From positions 62,001 through 126,000 of the IMG/VR virus record IMGVR_UViG_3300020420_000008: DNA of 64,000 nt; one strand, 5' to 3'. This DNA is from a virus. Both the position numbers and the translations under genes were made by a program. The notes under the pieces are model-generated. The model saw nothing but the letters and a program-made list of their open reading frames with translations, searched no databases and was not told the origin of the DNA. Of this stretch, positions 55,174 through 63,368 are shown one piece after another (the stretch's first letter is position 1; each line of letters begins with the position of its first letter).

Positions 55174-56562
55174 ATGTATCAATCTGATGAACTTCAAAAG
55201 AAGTGGCAGCCAGTTCTTGAGCATCCTGATTTAGCAGAGATTAAAGATGCACATAAAAGAGCCGTAACTGCAACTCTTCTTGAAAACCAAGAAAGATCCG
55301 CCAGAGAGGAATCTCATGGTACTGGTGGATATCAAGCTCCTTCGCTCTTAGGCGAGGCGGCGCCAACTAACGCAATGGGTGCGTCATCATCAACTGCTAG
55401 TGATGGCTCAATTGACACTTTCGATCCAGTGTTAATCTCGCTCGTAAGACGTTCTATGCCAAATCTAATTGCATATGACATCTGTGGTGTACAACCAATG
55501 AGCGGTCCAACAGGACTTATCTTTGCGATGAGATCCCGACTATCAACACAAGGTGGAACTGAAGCACTGTTCAACGAAACAAACACAGTGTTCTCTGGTT
55601 CGGCGGCAGGAAATAACGCATCACAAGATGTTATAGATGGTGGTTCAACACCTCTACAACAAGCCGGTGCAGATCCAACCGCAAGAGCATCAGGTTCAGG
55701 ATACACCGTTGGTACTGGTATGACAACTGCACAGGCTGAAGCACTAGGTGATGGTGCGTCAAATGCTTTCCAAGAAATGGCTTTCTCAATTGAGAAAATC
55801 TCAGTGACTGCTGTTTCAAGAGCATTAAAAGCTGAGTACACAATGGAATTAGCACAAGACTTGAAAGCAATTCATGGACTTGATGCTGAAACCGAATTGT
55901 CAAACATACTATCTGCTGAAATCTTAGCTGAAATCAACAGAGAAGTTGTGAGAACAATTAACTACACAGCTACAGCTGGTTCACAAAATAACGTGACAAC
56001 CGCAGGTACTTTTGACTTAGACACAGACTCAAACGGACGTTGGAGTGTAGAAAAGTTCAAAGGTTTAATGTTTAACATCGAAAGAGATGCTAACGAAATC
56101 GCAAAAGCTACCAGACGAGGGAAAGGTAACATGATGATCTGCTCATCAGATGTTGCTTCTGCTCTTCAAATGGCTGGTGTTCTCGACTATACACCTGCTC
56201 TTAACAACAATCTACAAGTAGATGACACAGGTAACACCTTTGCTGGTGTTCTTAATGGAAGAATTAAGGTGTATATCGATCCTTATTTCTCACCTGCAAA
56301 CTCCGGTGCATCTGCTGAGAACTACTACACATTAGGCTATAAAGGTTCAAGTGCATTTGATGCTGGACTTTTCTACTGCCCATATGTACCTCTACAGATG
56401 GTAAGAGCAATTGGAGAGAATACTTTCCAACCAAAAATCGGCTTCAAAACTAGATATGGAATGGTAGCAAACCCATTCGCAACATCTAATGCCGATGGTG
56501 CAATAGCTTTTGCTAAGAAGAACATCTACTACAGATTGTCTAAAGTAGCAAACTTAATGTAA
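55174..56562 (+). CDS. gp23: gp23 major capsid protein
   Basis: This 462-aa protein is a T4-like major capsid protein (521 aa in T4). The N-terminal helical prosequence ends at a gp21-type cleavage site, Leu-Gly-Glu61 followed by AAPTN. The conserved FDPVLISLVRRSMPNLIAYDICGVQPM segment follows the site, and the C-terminus has PFATSNADGAIAFAKKNIYYR. Strong ribosome site, its own late promoter upstream and an intrinsic terminator downstream all fit very high expression. Confidence 0.98.
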   Translation: MYQSDELQKKWQPVLEHPDLAEIKDAHKRAVTATLLENQERSAREESHGTGGYQAPSLLGEAAPTNAMGASSSTASDGSIDTFDPVLISLVRRSMPNLIAYDICGVQPMSGPTGLIFAMRSRLSTQGGTEALFNETNTVFSGSAAGNNASQDVIDGGSTPLQQAGADPTARASGSGYTVGTGMTTAQAEALGDGASNAFQEMAFSIEKISVTAVSRALKAEYTMELAQDLKAIHGLDAETELSNILSAEILAEINREVVRTINYTATAGSQNNVTTAGTFDLDTDSNGRWSVEKFKGLMFNIERDANEIAKATRRGKGNMMICSSDVASALQMAGVLDYTPALNNNLQVDDTGNTFAGVLNGRIKVYIDPYFSPANSGASAENYYTLGYKGSSAFDAGLFYCPYVPLQMVRAIGENTFQPKIGFKTRYGMVANPFATSNADGAIAFAKKNIYYRLSKVANLM

Positions 56563-56586
56563 TTAGTTTACAAGTTTACGTAAAAC

Positions 56587-56614
56587 AAAAAGGGCGTTTC
56601 GGCGCCCTTTTTTA
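56587..56614 (+). terminator. Intrinsic terminator after the major capsid gene
   Basis: A 10-base-pair stem (AAAAAGGGCG / CGCCCTTTTT) with loop TTTCGG, ending in a run of T. It starts 24 bases after the gp23 stop and is the only strong intrinsic terminator I see in the window. Confidence 0.92.
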
Positions 56615-56621
56615 TTGTTCT

Positions 56622-56629
56622 TATAAATA
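56622..56629 (+). promoter_or_regulatory. T4-type late promoter TATAAATA for gp3
   Basis: The exact octamer lies eight bases after the gp23 terminator T-run and 20 bases before the gp3-like start. Confidence 0.85.
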
Positions 56630-56649
56630 GTGGATAAGGAGTATTAGAT

Positions 56650-57186
56650 ATGAGTTCACTACAAAGAACAATGCCTGAGAATTTAAGTTTTCTCTCACCT
56701 ACAGGTTTTAAATTTGCAATACAGAAGTTACCTCATGTAAACTATTTCTGCACTAGTGCAGATATTCCTGATATAACTTTAGGACAAGTTGATCAAGAAA
56801 ACTTATTCATAAGAATACCTGTACCAGGAGATAAACTAGCATTCTCACCTTTAAACTTATCGTTTGCTATAGATGAAGATATGAAGAACTTCAAAGAGAT
56901 ATACGATTGGTTAATAGGTTTAGGTTATCCAGATAACTTTGAACAAAGAGCAAATCTACAAAGTGCCTTACAACAAAGAAACGAAAGATCAGGTTTAGTA
57001 TATTCTGATGGTAGTTTAATTATTACAACTGCACAATATCAACCAAATATATTAATAAACTTCATAGACTTATATCCCATAAGTATAGGTGGTTTAGAAT
57101 TTAGTACTCAAAGTACCGATATCGAATATTTGCAAGGCTCCGTTTCATTCAATTATAGAAAGTATACGATTGACTTTATAAAATAA
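56650..57186 (+). CDS. gp3: gp3-like tail completion protein (tail-tube fold)
   Basis: This 178-aa protein (T4 gp3 is 176 aa) has a tail-tube-type layout: FCTSADIPDITLG, IPVPGDKLAFSPLNLSFAIDED, a helical YDWLIGLGYP and a final GLEFSTQSTDIEYLQGSVSF strand pair. In marine T4-like phages gp3 commonly follows gp23, as here. gp3 ends tail tube growth at the head-proximal end. The fold assignment is firmer than the choice of gp3 among tube-like proteins. The -35 box of the next promoter lies in its last codons. Confidence 0.7.
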   Translation: MSSLQRTMPENLSFLSPTGFKFAIQKLPHVNYFCTSADIPDITLGQVDQENLFIRIPVPGDKLAFSPLNLSFAIDEDMKNFKEIYDWLIGLGYPDNFEQRANLQSALQQRNERSGLVYSDGSLIITTAQYQPNILINFIDLYPISIGGLEFSTQSTDIEYLQGSVSFNYRKYTIDFIK

Positions 57187-57198
57187 ATATGTTATAGT
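57170..57198 (+). promoter_or_regulatory. Sigma70-like promoter for the recombination/replication genes
   Basis: TTGACT (57170-57175), 17-base spacer, TATAGT (57193-57198). Each box differs from consensus by one base. It lies at the border where late structural genes end and DNA-metabolism genes begin. The expected transcription start falls at or next to the ATG at 57205, so that gene may be read from a leaderless message. Confidence 0.65.
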
Positions 57199-57204
57199 GA
57201 TAGT

Positions 57205-57438
57205 ATGATTGTAAAAAATGATAAGTATATACTTGATCTACAAGGCTCTTTAGGCACTGTCTATGGAGAAGGTAAGTTATTGTTCAAAGGTTTCAGTGGT
57301 ACTGCAATCAAAGAATATATAAGATACGTCCCCGAACATCGACATAAATTTAGAGGTGTCAAAGAGCATCAACGTAAATTGGAGCTTGCTAAAGACTATG
57401 AGCAAGCTAAACTTAAAGCAAGGGAAAATAATAAATGA
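57205..57438 (+). CDS. Small unrecognised protein, first gene of the early-type block
   Basis: The 77-aa protein starts IVKNDKYILDLQGSLGTVYG and has a basic, helical C-terminal half (VKEHQRKLELAKDYEQAKLKARENN). No clear ribosome site precedes the ATG, consistent with leaderless reading from the promoter at 57170-57198. It overlaps the next gene as ATGA. Function unknown. Confidence 0.6.
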   Translation: MIVKNDKYILDLQGSLGTVYGEGKLLFKGFSGTAIKEYIRYVPEHRHKFRGVKEHQRKLELAKDYEQAKLKARENNK

Positions 57439-57689
57439 ATTGGTTAGTAGTAGTGATATTCTCAGGCGTTGTCGGAGGATATCAAGATTTATATATTTTA
57501 CAGAAACCTTCTTTCGTTTCAAGAGAAGAATGTAGAACAAAATTAAGCACAGAAGAACTCAAAGTTGCACTCACAAAGCAACTAACAAAAGAGTATCCAG
57601 CTTATAAGCCTATCGAAAGAATAGTTTGTGCAACAGAGAAACAAATACAACAAGTATTAAATGATAGTTATGGTAAAAGAGATACATGA
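57435..57689 (+). CDS. Small protein with N-terminal hydrophobic segment, 84 aa
   Basis: Residues 3-15 (WLVVVIFSGVVGG) are hydrophobic and could be a signal peptide or membrane anchor. The remainder has Cys33 and Cys65, possibly a disulphide pair, suggesting an exported or periplasmic-facing protein. It is coupled to both neighbours by ATGA overlaps. No family recognised; a role at the host envelope is only a possibility. Confidence 0.6.
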   Translation: MNWLVVVIFSGVVGGYQDLYILQKPSFVSREECRTKLSTEELKVALTKQLTKEYPAYKPIERIVCATEKQIQQVLNDSYGKRDT

Positions 57690-58117
57690 AAATAGAAGAT
57701 ATTATGGAGATGTGGACTAAAGATAGTTCCATCGATGAAACCGAATTAGCTACTGAAAGTTCTAACATACCTGTACTTCACAACAAATATCTAAAAATAT
57801 TCATGGCAGAGCGTATAAAACTATTTTCTGCGAAAGCTGAACTTAAAAAGAAACGTAGAGTTTTACTTGAATATTATCTTGGTGAACTTGATCAAGAAGA
57901 ACTTAAAGAACTTGGTAGAGAACCTTTCTATAAGAAACTATTAAAGAACGAAGTTGATTTATATATCGATAGTGATAACTCATTGACAGAGCAAAGTTTG
58001 CGAGTGTCGGTACAAGAAGAAAAGGTGAACTATTTAGAAGCTGTTTTACGACAAATAAATAACAGAGGATTTCAAATAAAAAATGCAATCGACTGGAACA
58101 GATTCATTACAGGATAG
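57686..58117 (+). CDS. uvsY: UvsY recombination mediator
   Basis: This 143-aa helical protein (T4 UvsY is 137 aa) starts IEDIMEMWTKDSSIDETELATES, a characteristic UvsY N-terminus, followed by HNKYLKIFMAERIKL and a basic helix; it ends IKNAIDWNRFITG, also typical. UvsY loads the UvsX recombinase on gp32-coated single-stranded DNA. It lies just before uvsW, as in related phages. Starts within the previous stop (ATGA). Confidence 0.92.
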   Translation: MKIEDIMEMWTKDSSIDETELATESSNIPVLHNKYLKIFMAERIKLFSAKAELKKKRRVLLEYYLGELDQEELKELGREPFYKKLLKNEVDLYIDSDNSLTEQSLRVSVQEEKVNYLEAVLRQINNRGFQIKNAIDWNRFITG

Positions 58118-58301
58118 AGAAGAAGTAGTAACTAAACTGAAATTGAGAATAGCTAAATTTAAAAAAGATCATGCTGAAATATGGAACAAGAAGTACGACT
58201 ATCCAGAAGTGAGAGTAGTAGAAGAGACTCAATCAGAGTCAGAAAATACAACTCCGTCTATATACAAGTTGATGCTGAAAAATCAACTTGCAGAGAAATA
58301 A
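58083..58301 (+). CDS. Possible small gene overlapping uvsY and uvsW
   Basis: This 72-aa frame starts at ATG 58083 within the uvsY end and runs 121 bases into the longest uvsW frame. Its sequence (LKLRIAKFKKDHAEIWNKKYDYPE) looks like real helical protein. The uvsW frame in the same stretch (EQEVRLSRSESSRRDS) looks less natural. T4 also has small genes between uvsY and uvsW. If uvsW really starts near 58232, this gene overlaps it by about 70 bases. Function unknown. Confidence 0.55.
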   Translation: MQSTGTDSLQDREEVVTKLKLRIAKFKKDHAEIWNKKYDYPEVRVVEETQSESENTTPSIYKLMLKNQLAEK

Positions 58302-59731
58302 GTGAGTACTTTACATTTGATGTTCCTGGTGCATCATTTATGCCAGCATATCGCAATCGCTATTGGGACGGTAAAATTAGATTATTCAATCTTAATACAA
58401 AGCTTATCTATAGCGGACTTATATATCACATAAAACTATTTGCAGAACAGCGTGACTATGATTTATTTTTAGAAGATAATCTAGATTCTGTTCATGATAT
58501 ATCTATACCTCAATTGAAATCCTTTACTAAAGATTATAAAATAAAACCTTACGACTATCAGCTTGGCGCTTTCGCTCATGCTTTAAGAACAGAAAGAGCG
58601 TTAATACTTTCACCAACTGCAAGTGGTAAATCATTAATTATATTCATGTTATGTGATTATCTGAAAGGTAGAAAGCTTATCATCGTTCCTACCACTTCAT
58701 TAGTATTTCAGTTAGATAAAGATTTCGAATCATATTATACTAACAGGATTTATTCTACACACTTAATCATGTCCGGACAAGACAAAAATGCAGATGCAGA
58801 CATTTTTATTTCTACATGGCAATCTATTTACAAACAACCAAAGAAATGGTTCGATCAGTTCGATGTTGTGATAGGTGATGAAGCACATCTATTCAAAGCT
58901 AATTCTCTTACGAAGATAATGACTAAATTAGAAAACTGTAATTATAGATATGGTTTTACAGGTACACTAGATGATACACAAACTCATAGATTGGTTTTAG
59001 AAGGTTTATTTGGTTCTGTTATGAAAGCTATTTCTACGAAAGAACTTATAGATACTGATAGAATAGCTGATTTGAGAATAAAAGCATTAGTTCTAAAATA
59101 TCCTGAAAATGTTCGTAAGATGATGGCTAAACAAAAATATGATGTAGAGATGAAATTTATTGCTAGTTGGGAACCTAGAAATAATTTCATAAAGAACTTA
59201 GCAATAAGTAGAAAAGGTAATACACTATTGCTATTTCAATATGTAGAAAAGCATGGAAAGGTGTTGTATAATCTCATAAATAGTGCAGTATCAGACAGAA
59301 AAGTATTTTTTATTCATGGAGGTGTTGATGCTGAGGAAAGAGAAGAAGCAAGAGAGATTACAGAAAAAGAGAGTGATGCCATTATCATTGCTAGTTATGG
59401 AACTTTCTCAACTGGTATCAACATACGAAACTTACATAATATTATTTTTGCTTCTCCTAGTAAGTCCCGTATAAGAAACTTACAATCTATAGGAAGAGGT
59501 TTACGTAAAGGCGACAAAAAGAGTGTAGCCACTCTTTATGATATATCTGATGATTTGACTTACAAATCTTGGAATAATTTTACACTTAAACACTTTGCTG
59601 TAAGAGTAAAGATTTATAATGAAGAAGAGTTTGATTATAAGATATACAATATAAGGTTAAAAGATGATAGTAATAATAAAACTAACGAGCGGAGAAACAA
59701 TATTAGCGAGGCAGTTCTACCGATCCAATGA
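58181..59731 (+). CDS. uvsW: UvsW helicase
   Basis: This is a superfamily 2 DNA/RNA helicase that unwinds R-loops and branched DNA and helps the switch to recombination-dependent replication. Walker A (SPTASGKS) lies near residue 145, DEAH (VIGDEAHLF) near 235, and helicase motif VI (SIGRGLRKG) near 440. The N-terminal DNA-binding domain (VYIQVDAEKSTCREISEYFTF, NRYWDGKIRLF) matches T4 UvsW from its first residues, which here is about residue 18. The ATG at 58181 may thus add a non-native 17-residue start. Overlaps the next gene by 68 bases. Confidence 0.93.
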   Translation: MEQEVRLSRSESSRRDSIRVRKYNSVYIQVDAEKSTCREISEYFTFDVPGASFMPAYRNRYWDGKIRLFNLNTKLIYSGLIYHIKLFAEQRDYDLFLEDNLDSVHDISIPQLKSFTKDYKIKPYDYQLGAFAHALRTERALILSPTASGKSLIIFMLCDYLKGRKLIIVPTTSLVFQLDKDFESYYTNRIYSTHLIMSGQDKNADADIFISTWQSIYKQPKKWFDQFDVVIGDEAHLFKANSLTKIMTKLENCNYRYGFTGTLDDTQTHRLVLEGLFGSVMKAISTKELIDTDRIADLRIKALVLKYPENVRKMMAKQKYDVEMKFIASWEPRNNFIKNLAISRKGNTLLLFQYVEKHGKVLYNLINSAVSDRKVFFIHGGVDAEEREEAREITEKESDAIIIASYGTFSTGINIRNLHNIIFASPSKSRIRNLQSIGRGLRKGDKKSVATLYDISDDLTYKSWNNFTLKHFAVRVKIYNEEEFDYKIYNIRLKDDSNNKTNERRNNISEAVLPIQ

Positions 59732-60035
59732 CAAAATAACTGTTATTGATCCTTTGAAGATGGAGTTTGTTACTGATATGGGTATGCCTGCTATGCATTC
59801 AACTTTTTGGATACCTTTGTCGAAAGAAGAAATTAGCATTGACATAGACATGTCACATGTGATAATATGTACGGAAGCACCTACAGATTTATCGCAGTTT
59901 TATACTAACTCTATGATTAAAATAAAACAAGGCGATACTGAAGAAAGTAAAAAACTTATTGAGGAGAAAGTTAAGAATGCTATTAAACAATTCACAAAGC
60001 ATACATCTAATACAAGTAGTTGGACAATGCACTGA
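59664..60035 (+). CDS. Small protein with an Sm-like N-terminus, upstream of gp55
   Basis: The N-terminal half of this 123-aa protein (IVIIKLTSGETILARQ, KITVIDPLKMEF) has the strand-turn pattern of Sm/LSm folds: a lysine-threonine-Gly-Glu turn, then an Asp-Pro-Leu element. The C-terminal half is a basic helix (KKLIEEKVKNAIKQFTKH). I recall similar proteins between uvsW and gp55 in cyanophages, without known function. It overlaps uvsW by 68 bases and gp55 as TGATG. An RNA- or protein-binding role is inference. Confidence 0.65.
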   Translation: MIVIIKLTSGETILARQFYRSNDKITVIDPLKMEFVTDMGMPAMHSTFWIPLSKEEISIDIDMSHVIICTEAPTDLSQFYTNSMIKIKQGDTEESKKLIEEKVKNAIKQFTKHTSNTSSWTMH

Positions 60036-60598
60036 TGGTTAAAGCTAAAAGACAAAAACATAATTATGTTGACAATAAAAAATTTTTAGCTGAGATGATA
60101 ACATATAGAAGATCAGTTACACAAGCAACTGACTTTGGTGTAGAACGTCCTAGAGTACCTTTTTATATTGGTGATTGTATCATGAAAATTGCTACACACT
60201 TATCATACAAACCTAATTTTATAAACTACACATTTAGAGAAGAGATGATATCAGATGGCGTAGAAAATTGCTTACAGTATATTGATAACTTTGATCCTGA
60301 AAAGTCTAAGAATCCTTTCGCATATTTTACACAGATTATATATTTTGCATTTCTAAGACGAATACAGAAAGAAAAGAAATATCTATATACAAAATATAAA
60401 GCATCAGAAAACACAAATTTGTTTGGAGAAACTTCAGAAAACTCTGGAGAGAACGGCAGAAATTATAATGATAAAATTAAATATAATGAGTGGAGTGAAG
60501 AATATATGAATGATTTTATAGAAAACTTTGAGGAAAATAAAAGAAAGAAAAAGAGAAAAATTATCGCACCTTTAGATAAGTTTATGGCTGAGCAATGA
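60035..60598 (+). CDS. gp55: gp55 late-transcription sigma factor
   Basis: This 187-aa protein (T4 gp55 is 185 aa) has the gp55 sigma region 2-like core: FYIGDCIMKIATHLSYKPNFIN, EEMISDGVENCLQYIDNFDPEKSKNPFAYFTQIIYFAFLRRIQKEKK (conserved stretch, residues about 70-115) and the typical C-terminal IAPLDKFM, like the clamp-binding tail. gp55 directs host RNA polymerase to TATAAATA late promoters, which are frequent in this window. ATG 60035 overlaps the previous stop; TTG 60020 in the same frame is rejected. Confidence 0.95.
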   Translation: MVKAKRQKHNYVDNKKFLAEMITYRRSVTQATDFGVERPRVPFYIGDCIMKIATHLSYKPNFINYTFREEMISDGVENCLQYIDNFDPEKSKNPFAYFTQIIYFAFLRRIQKEKKYLYTKYKASENTNLFGETSENSGENGRNYNDKIKYNEWSEEYMNDFIENFEENKRKKKRKIIAPLDKFMAEQ

Positions 60599-61656
60599 GA
60601 ATAGCTATCATTAATGACACTCACTGGGGTGCTAGAAATGATTCACAACAATTCTTAGATTATTTCAAAAAGTTTATAGATAATATATTTCTACCTTACA
60701 TAGATGAAAACAAAATAGATACTGTCATACATCTTGGTGATATCGTAGATAGACGTAAGTACATAAACTATGTCACACTTAGACATCTAAAAGATAATCT
60801 GATACAGCCGTTGTTAGATAGAAAAGTGAACCTAAATGTTATCATTGGTAATCATGATGTACCCTACAAGAATACTAATGAAATAAACTCTATGGCAGAA
60901 TTGTTCGATAAGCATAGTGTAAAATATTATTCAGAACCTGAAGTCGTAACATTTGATGGTACTGATATACTACTTGTGCCTTGGATAAACACATCTAATT
61001 ATGCGAACTCTATGGATATGATAAAGAATACAAAAGCACAGATTTGTATGGGACATCTAGAGATAGCAGGTTGTACTCTCATGAGAGGTATAACTTCCGA
61101 TCATGGTATTAGTATAGATACTTTCAAACATTTTGACACAGTACTTTCAGGACACTTTCATACAAAATCTACAAGTAATAATGTGCATTATCTTGGTACA
61201 CAATATGAACTGACTTGGACAGATTACCAAGATCCTAAAGGCTTTCATGTGTTTGACACAAACACTAGAGAGATAGAGATGGTACGAAATCCATATCGTA
61301 TGTTTCATAAAGTATTCTATGATGATGTAAAGAATACTTCAGAAGAGATACTACACAAAGATTACTCCATGTTTGGTAACACATATGTCAAAGTGATTAC
61401 ACAAGAAAAAGAAAATCCATATACATTTGATTTGTTCATGGACAAACTCTATCAAGAAAATCCTATCGCAGTACAGATTGTAGATGATCACTTGAACTTA
61501 CATTTAGAAGGTGATGACGATTTAATCAATCAAACTCAAGATACTGTGACTATATTATCTAACTACATTGAGAACATGGAGACTAATGTACCAAAGAAAA
61601 GACTCGACAACTTAATGAGAACCTTGTATAATGAAGCTTTATATATGGAAGTGTAA
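60595..61656 (+). CDS. gp47: gp47 recombination nuclease subunit (Mre11/SbcD-like)
   Basis: This 353-aa protein (T4 gp47 is 339 aa) is a calcineurin-like phosphoesterase. Motifs are NDTHWG (residues 7-12), HLGDIVDR (46-53), IIGNHD (84-89) and a late GHFHTKS. These bind the two catalytic metal ions. With gp46 it forms the Mre11-Rad50-type complex that resects DNA ends for recombination-dependent replication and breaks down host DNA. ATGA overlap with gp55 and a one-base overlap with gp46 show a tight operon. Confidence 0.97.
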   Translation: MRIAIINDTHWGARNDSQQFLDYFKKFIDNIFLPYIDENKIDTVIHLGDIVDRRKYINYVTLRHLKDNLIQPLLDRKVNLNVIIGNHDVPYKNTNEINSMAELFDKHSVKYYSEPEVVTFDGTDILLVPWINTSNYANSMDMIKNTKAQICMGHLEIAGCTLMRGITSDHGISIDTFKHFDTVLSGHFHTKSTSNNVHYLGTQYELTWTDYQDPKGFHVFDTNTREIEMVRNPYRMFHKVFYDDVKNTSEEILHKDYSMFGNTYVKVITQEKENPYTFDLFMDKLYQENPIAVQIVDDHLNLHLEGDDDLINQTQDTVTILSNYIENMETNVPKKRLDNLMRTLYNEALYMEV

Positions 61657-63368
61657 TGATATACTTTGAAAATATTCGATGGAAGAACTTTCTATCAACA
61701 GGTAATCAATGGACAAACATACCTTTAAACACACACTCAAATACAATTATAGTAGGTGAGAATGGTGCTGGTAAGTCAACGATACTTGATGCACTATGTT
61801 TTGTACTGTTTAACAAACCTTTTCGTAAAATAAGTAAATCGCAAATGTTAAACTCAATCAACATGGGCGGACTTGAAGTAGAAGTAAAATTTAGAATTGG
61901 TAAGATGAACTATACTATACGTAGAGGTATGAAACCAAATATATTTGAAATACATCAAGACAGCACTTTACTCAATCAACCAGGTTCAGCTAGAGATTAT
62001 CAGAAGCAACTAGAAGAAACTATACTTAAACTAAACTTTAAATCTTTCACACAGATAGTTGTTCTTGGTGCATCTACATTTATACCTTTCATGCAACTGT
62101 CTGTGTCGCATAGACGAGAGGTGATAGAAGATTTATTAGATATTAGTATATTCTCTAATATGGGTAAACTATTGAAAGATAGAGTTGCAGAGAACAAAGA
62201 ATCTATACGTGACTCAGACTACCAGATAGATTTACTTAAAACAAAAATAGATACACAACAATCCTACATTCGAAAACTAAAAGAGCAGAATGATGATACA
62301 ATAGCTACATTTCAAAACTTGATAGATGGTGCCCAAGATGAAATCAATGACTTAACACAACTATCAAATGGTATAGTTGAGAAGATAGAGTTTCTATCAG
62401 AAGATGTTGCACCTCTCAAAGTCAATGAAAATAAGAAAGCTAAACTTATCGACATTCACAATAGAATGCAAAGAAAGATAAAGAATGCGGAGAAGAGAAT
62501 AGCTTTCTTCAATGATAATGCGGAGTGTCCTACTTGTTCTCAAGATATCAGTGATGATATTCGTGATAGTAAAATATCAGAAACAAATGCTACCATAGTA
62601 GAAGTAAAAGCTGGTGAAGGCGAGTTGCAAAAACAATTATCTGAACTCGATGGTAAAATAAATGATATGTTATCAGCACAACAAAGATTGGTAGGATTAC
62701 AAACAGAGATTGCTGAAAACAATTCTAGTATAAAATCTCTGAATAAATCTATACAGAAAAACCAGAAAGAAATAGAGAAGATAAAAGATACTGGTGTCGA
62801 TAGTGCTGAAACATATGAGAAACTTAAACTTTATGAAGACGATAAGAGACTCAACGAACAGAGAAAAGAAGAGTTAGTTAATGATAGAGAACTATTCAGT
62901 GTAGCAGTAAATATGCTCAAAGATGATGGTATCAAAAAGAAAATCATCAAACAGTATGTGCCAGTTATGAACAAACTTATCAACAAATATTTGGCTGCCT
63001 TAGATTTCTTTGTACTGTTCGAACTAGATGAACAGTTCAATGAAGTTATTAAGAGTAGACATAGAGATGAGTTTTCGTATGCATCATTCTCGGAAGGTGA
63101 GAAAATGAGAATAGACTTAGCATTACTATTCACATGGCGTTCTATAGCAAAACTCAAAAACTCTATCAATACAAATCTACTAATACTTGATGAAGTATTC
63201 GATGCATCTCTAGATAATAATGGTTGTGATGAATTTCTAAAACTATTGAACCAGCTAGATAACCAGACAAATGTATTTGTAATATCTCATAAAGGTGATA
63301 TACTATCTGAGAAGTTTAAGAATCAGATACGATTTGAGAAATATAAAAACTTTAGTAGGGTGGCATAA
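61656..63368 (+). CDS. gp46: gp46 recombination ATPase subunit (Rad50/SbcC-like)
   Basis: This 570-aa protein (T4 gp46 is 560 aa) has Walker A GENGAGKST (34-42), a Q-loop region (FTQIVVLGAS), two long coiled coils with a zinc-hook CPTC near 291-294, the ABC signature SFSEGEK near 480 and Walker B LLILDEVFD near 510. It is the ATPase partner of gp47. The ordered motifs and length show it is intact. Confidence 0.97.
   Translation: MIYFENIRWKNFLSTGNQWTNIPLNTHSNTIIVGENGAGKSTILDALCFVLFNKPFRKISKSQMLNSINMGGLEVEVKFRIGKMNYTIRRGMKPNIFEIHQDSTLLNQPGSARDYQKQLEETILKLNFKSFTQIVVLGASTFIPFMQLSVSHRREVIEDLLDISIFSNMGKLLKDRVAENKESIRDSDYQIDLLKTKIDTQQSYIRKLKEQNDDTIATFQNLIDGAQDEINDLTQLSNGIVEKIEFLSEDVAPLKVNENKKAKLIDIHNRMQRKIKNAEKRIAFFNDNAECPTCSQDISDDIRDSKISETNATIVEVKAGEGELQKQLSELDGKINDMLSAQQRLVGLQTEIAENNSSIKSLNKSIQKNQKEIEKIKDTGVDSAETYEKLKLYEDDKRLNEQRKEELVNDRELFSVAVNMLKDDGIKKKIIKQYVPVMNKLINKYLAALDFFVLFELDEQFNEVIKSRHRDEFSYASFSEGEKMRIDLALLFTWRSIAKLKNSINTNLLILDEVFDASLDNNGCDEFLKLLNQLDNQTNVFVISHKGDILSEKFKNQIRFEKYKNFSRVA

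Noticed and set aside
59274-59281. CATAAATA inside uvsW as a late promoter
   Set aside because: It is within coding sequence, with no following gene start, and the block downstream is early-type.
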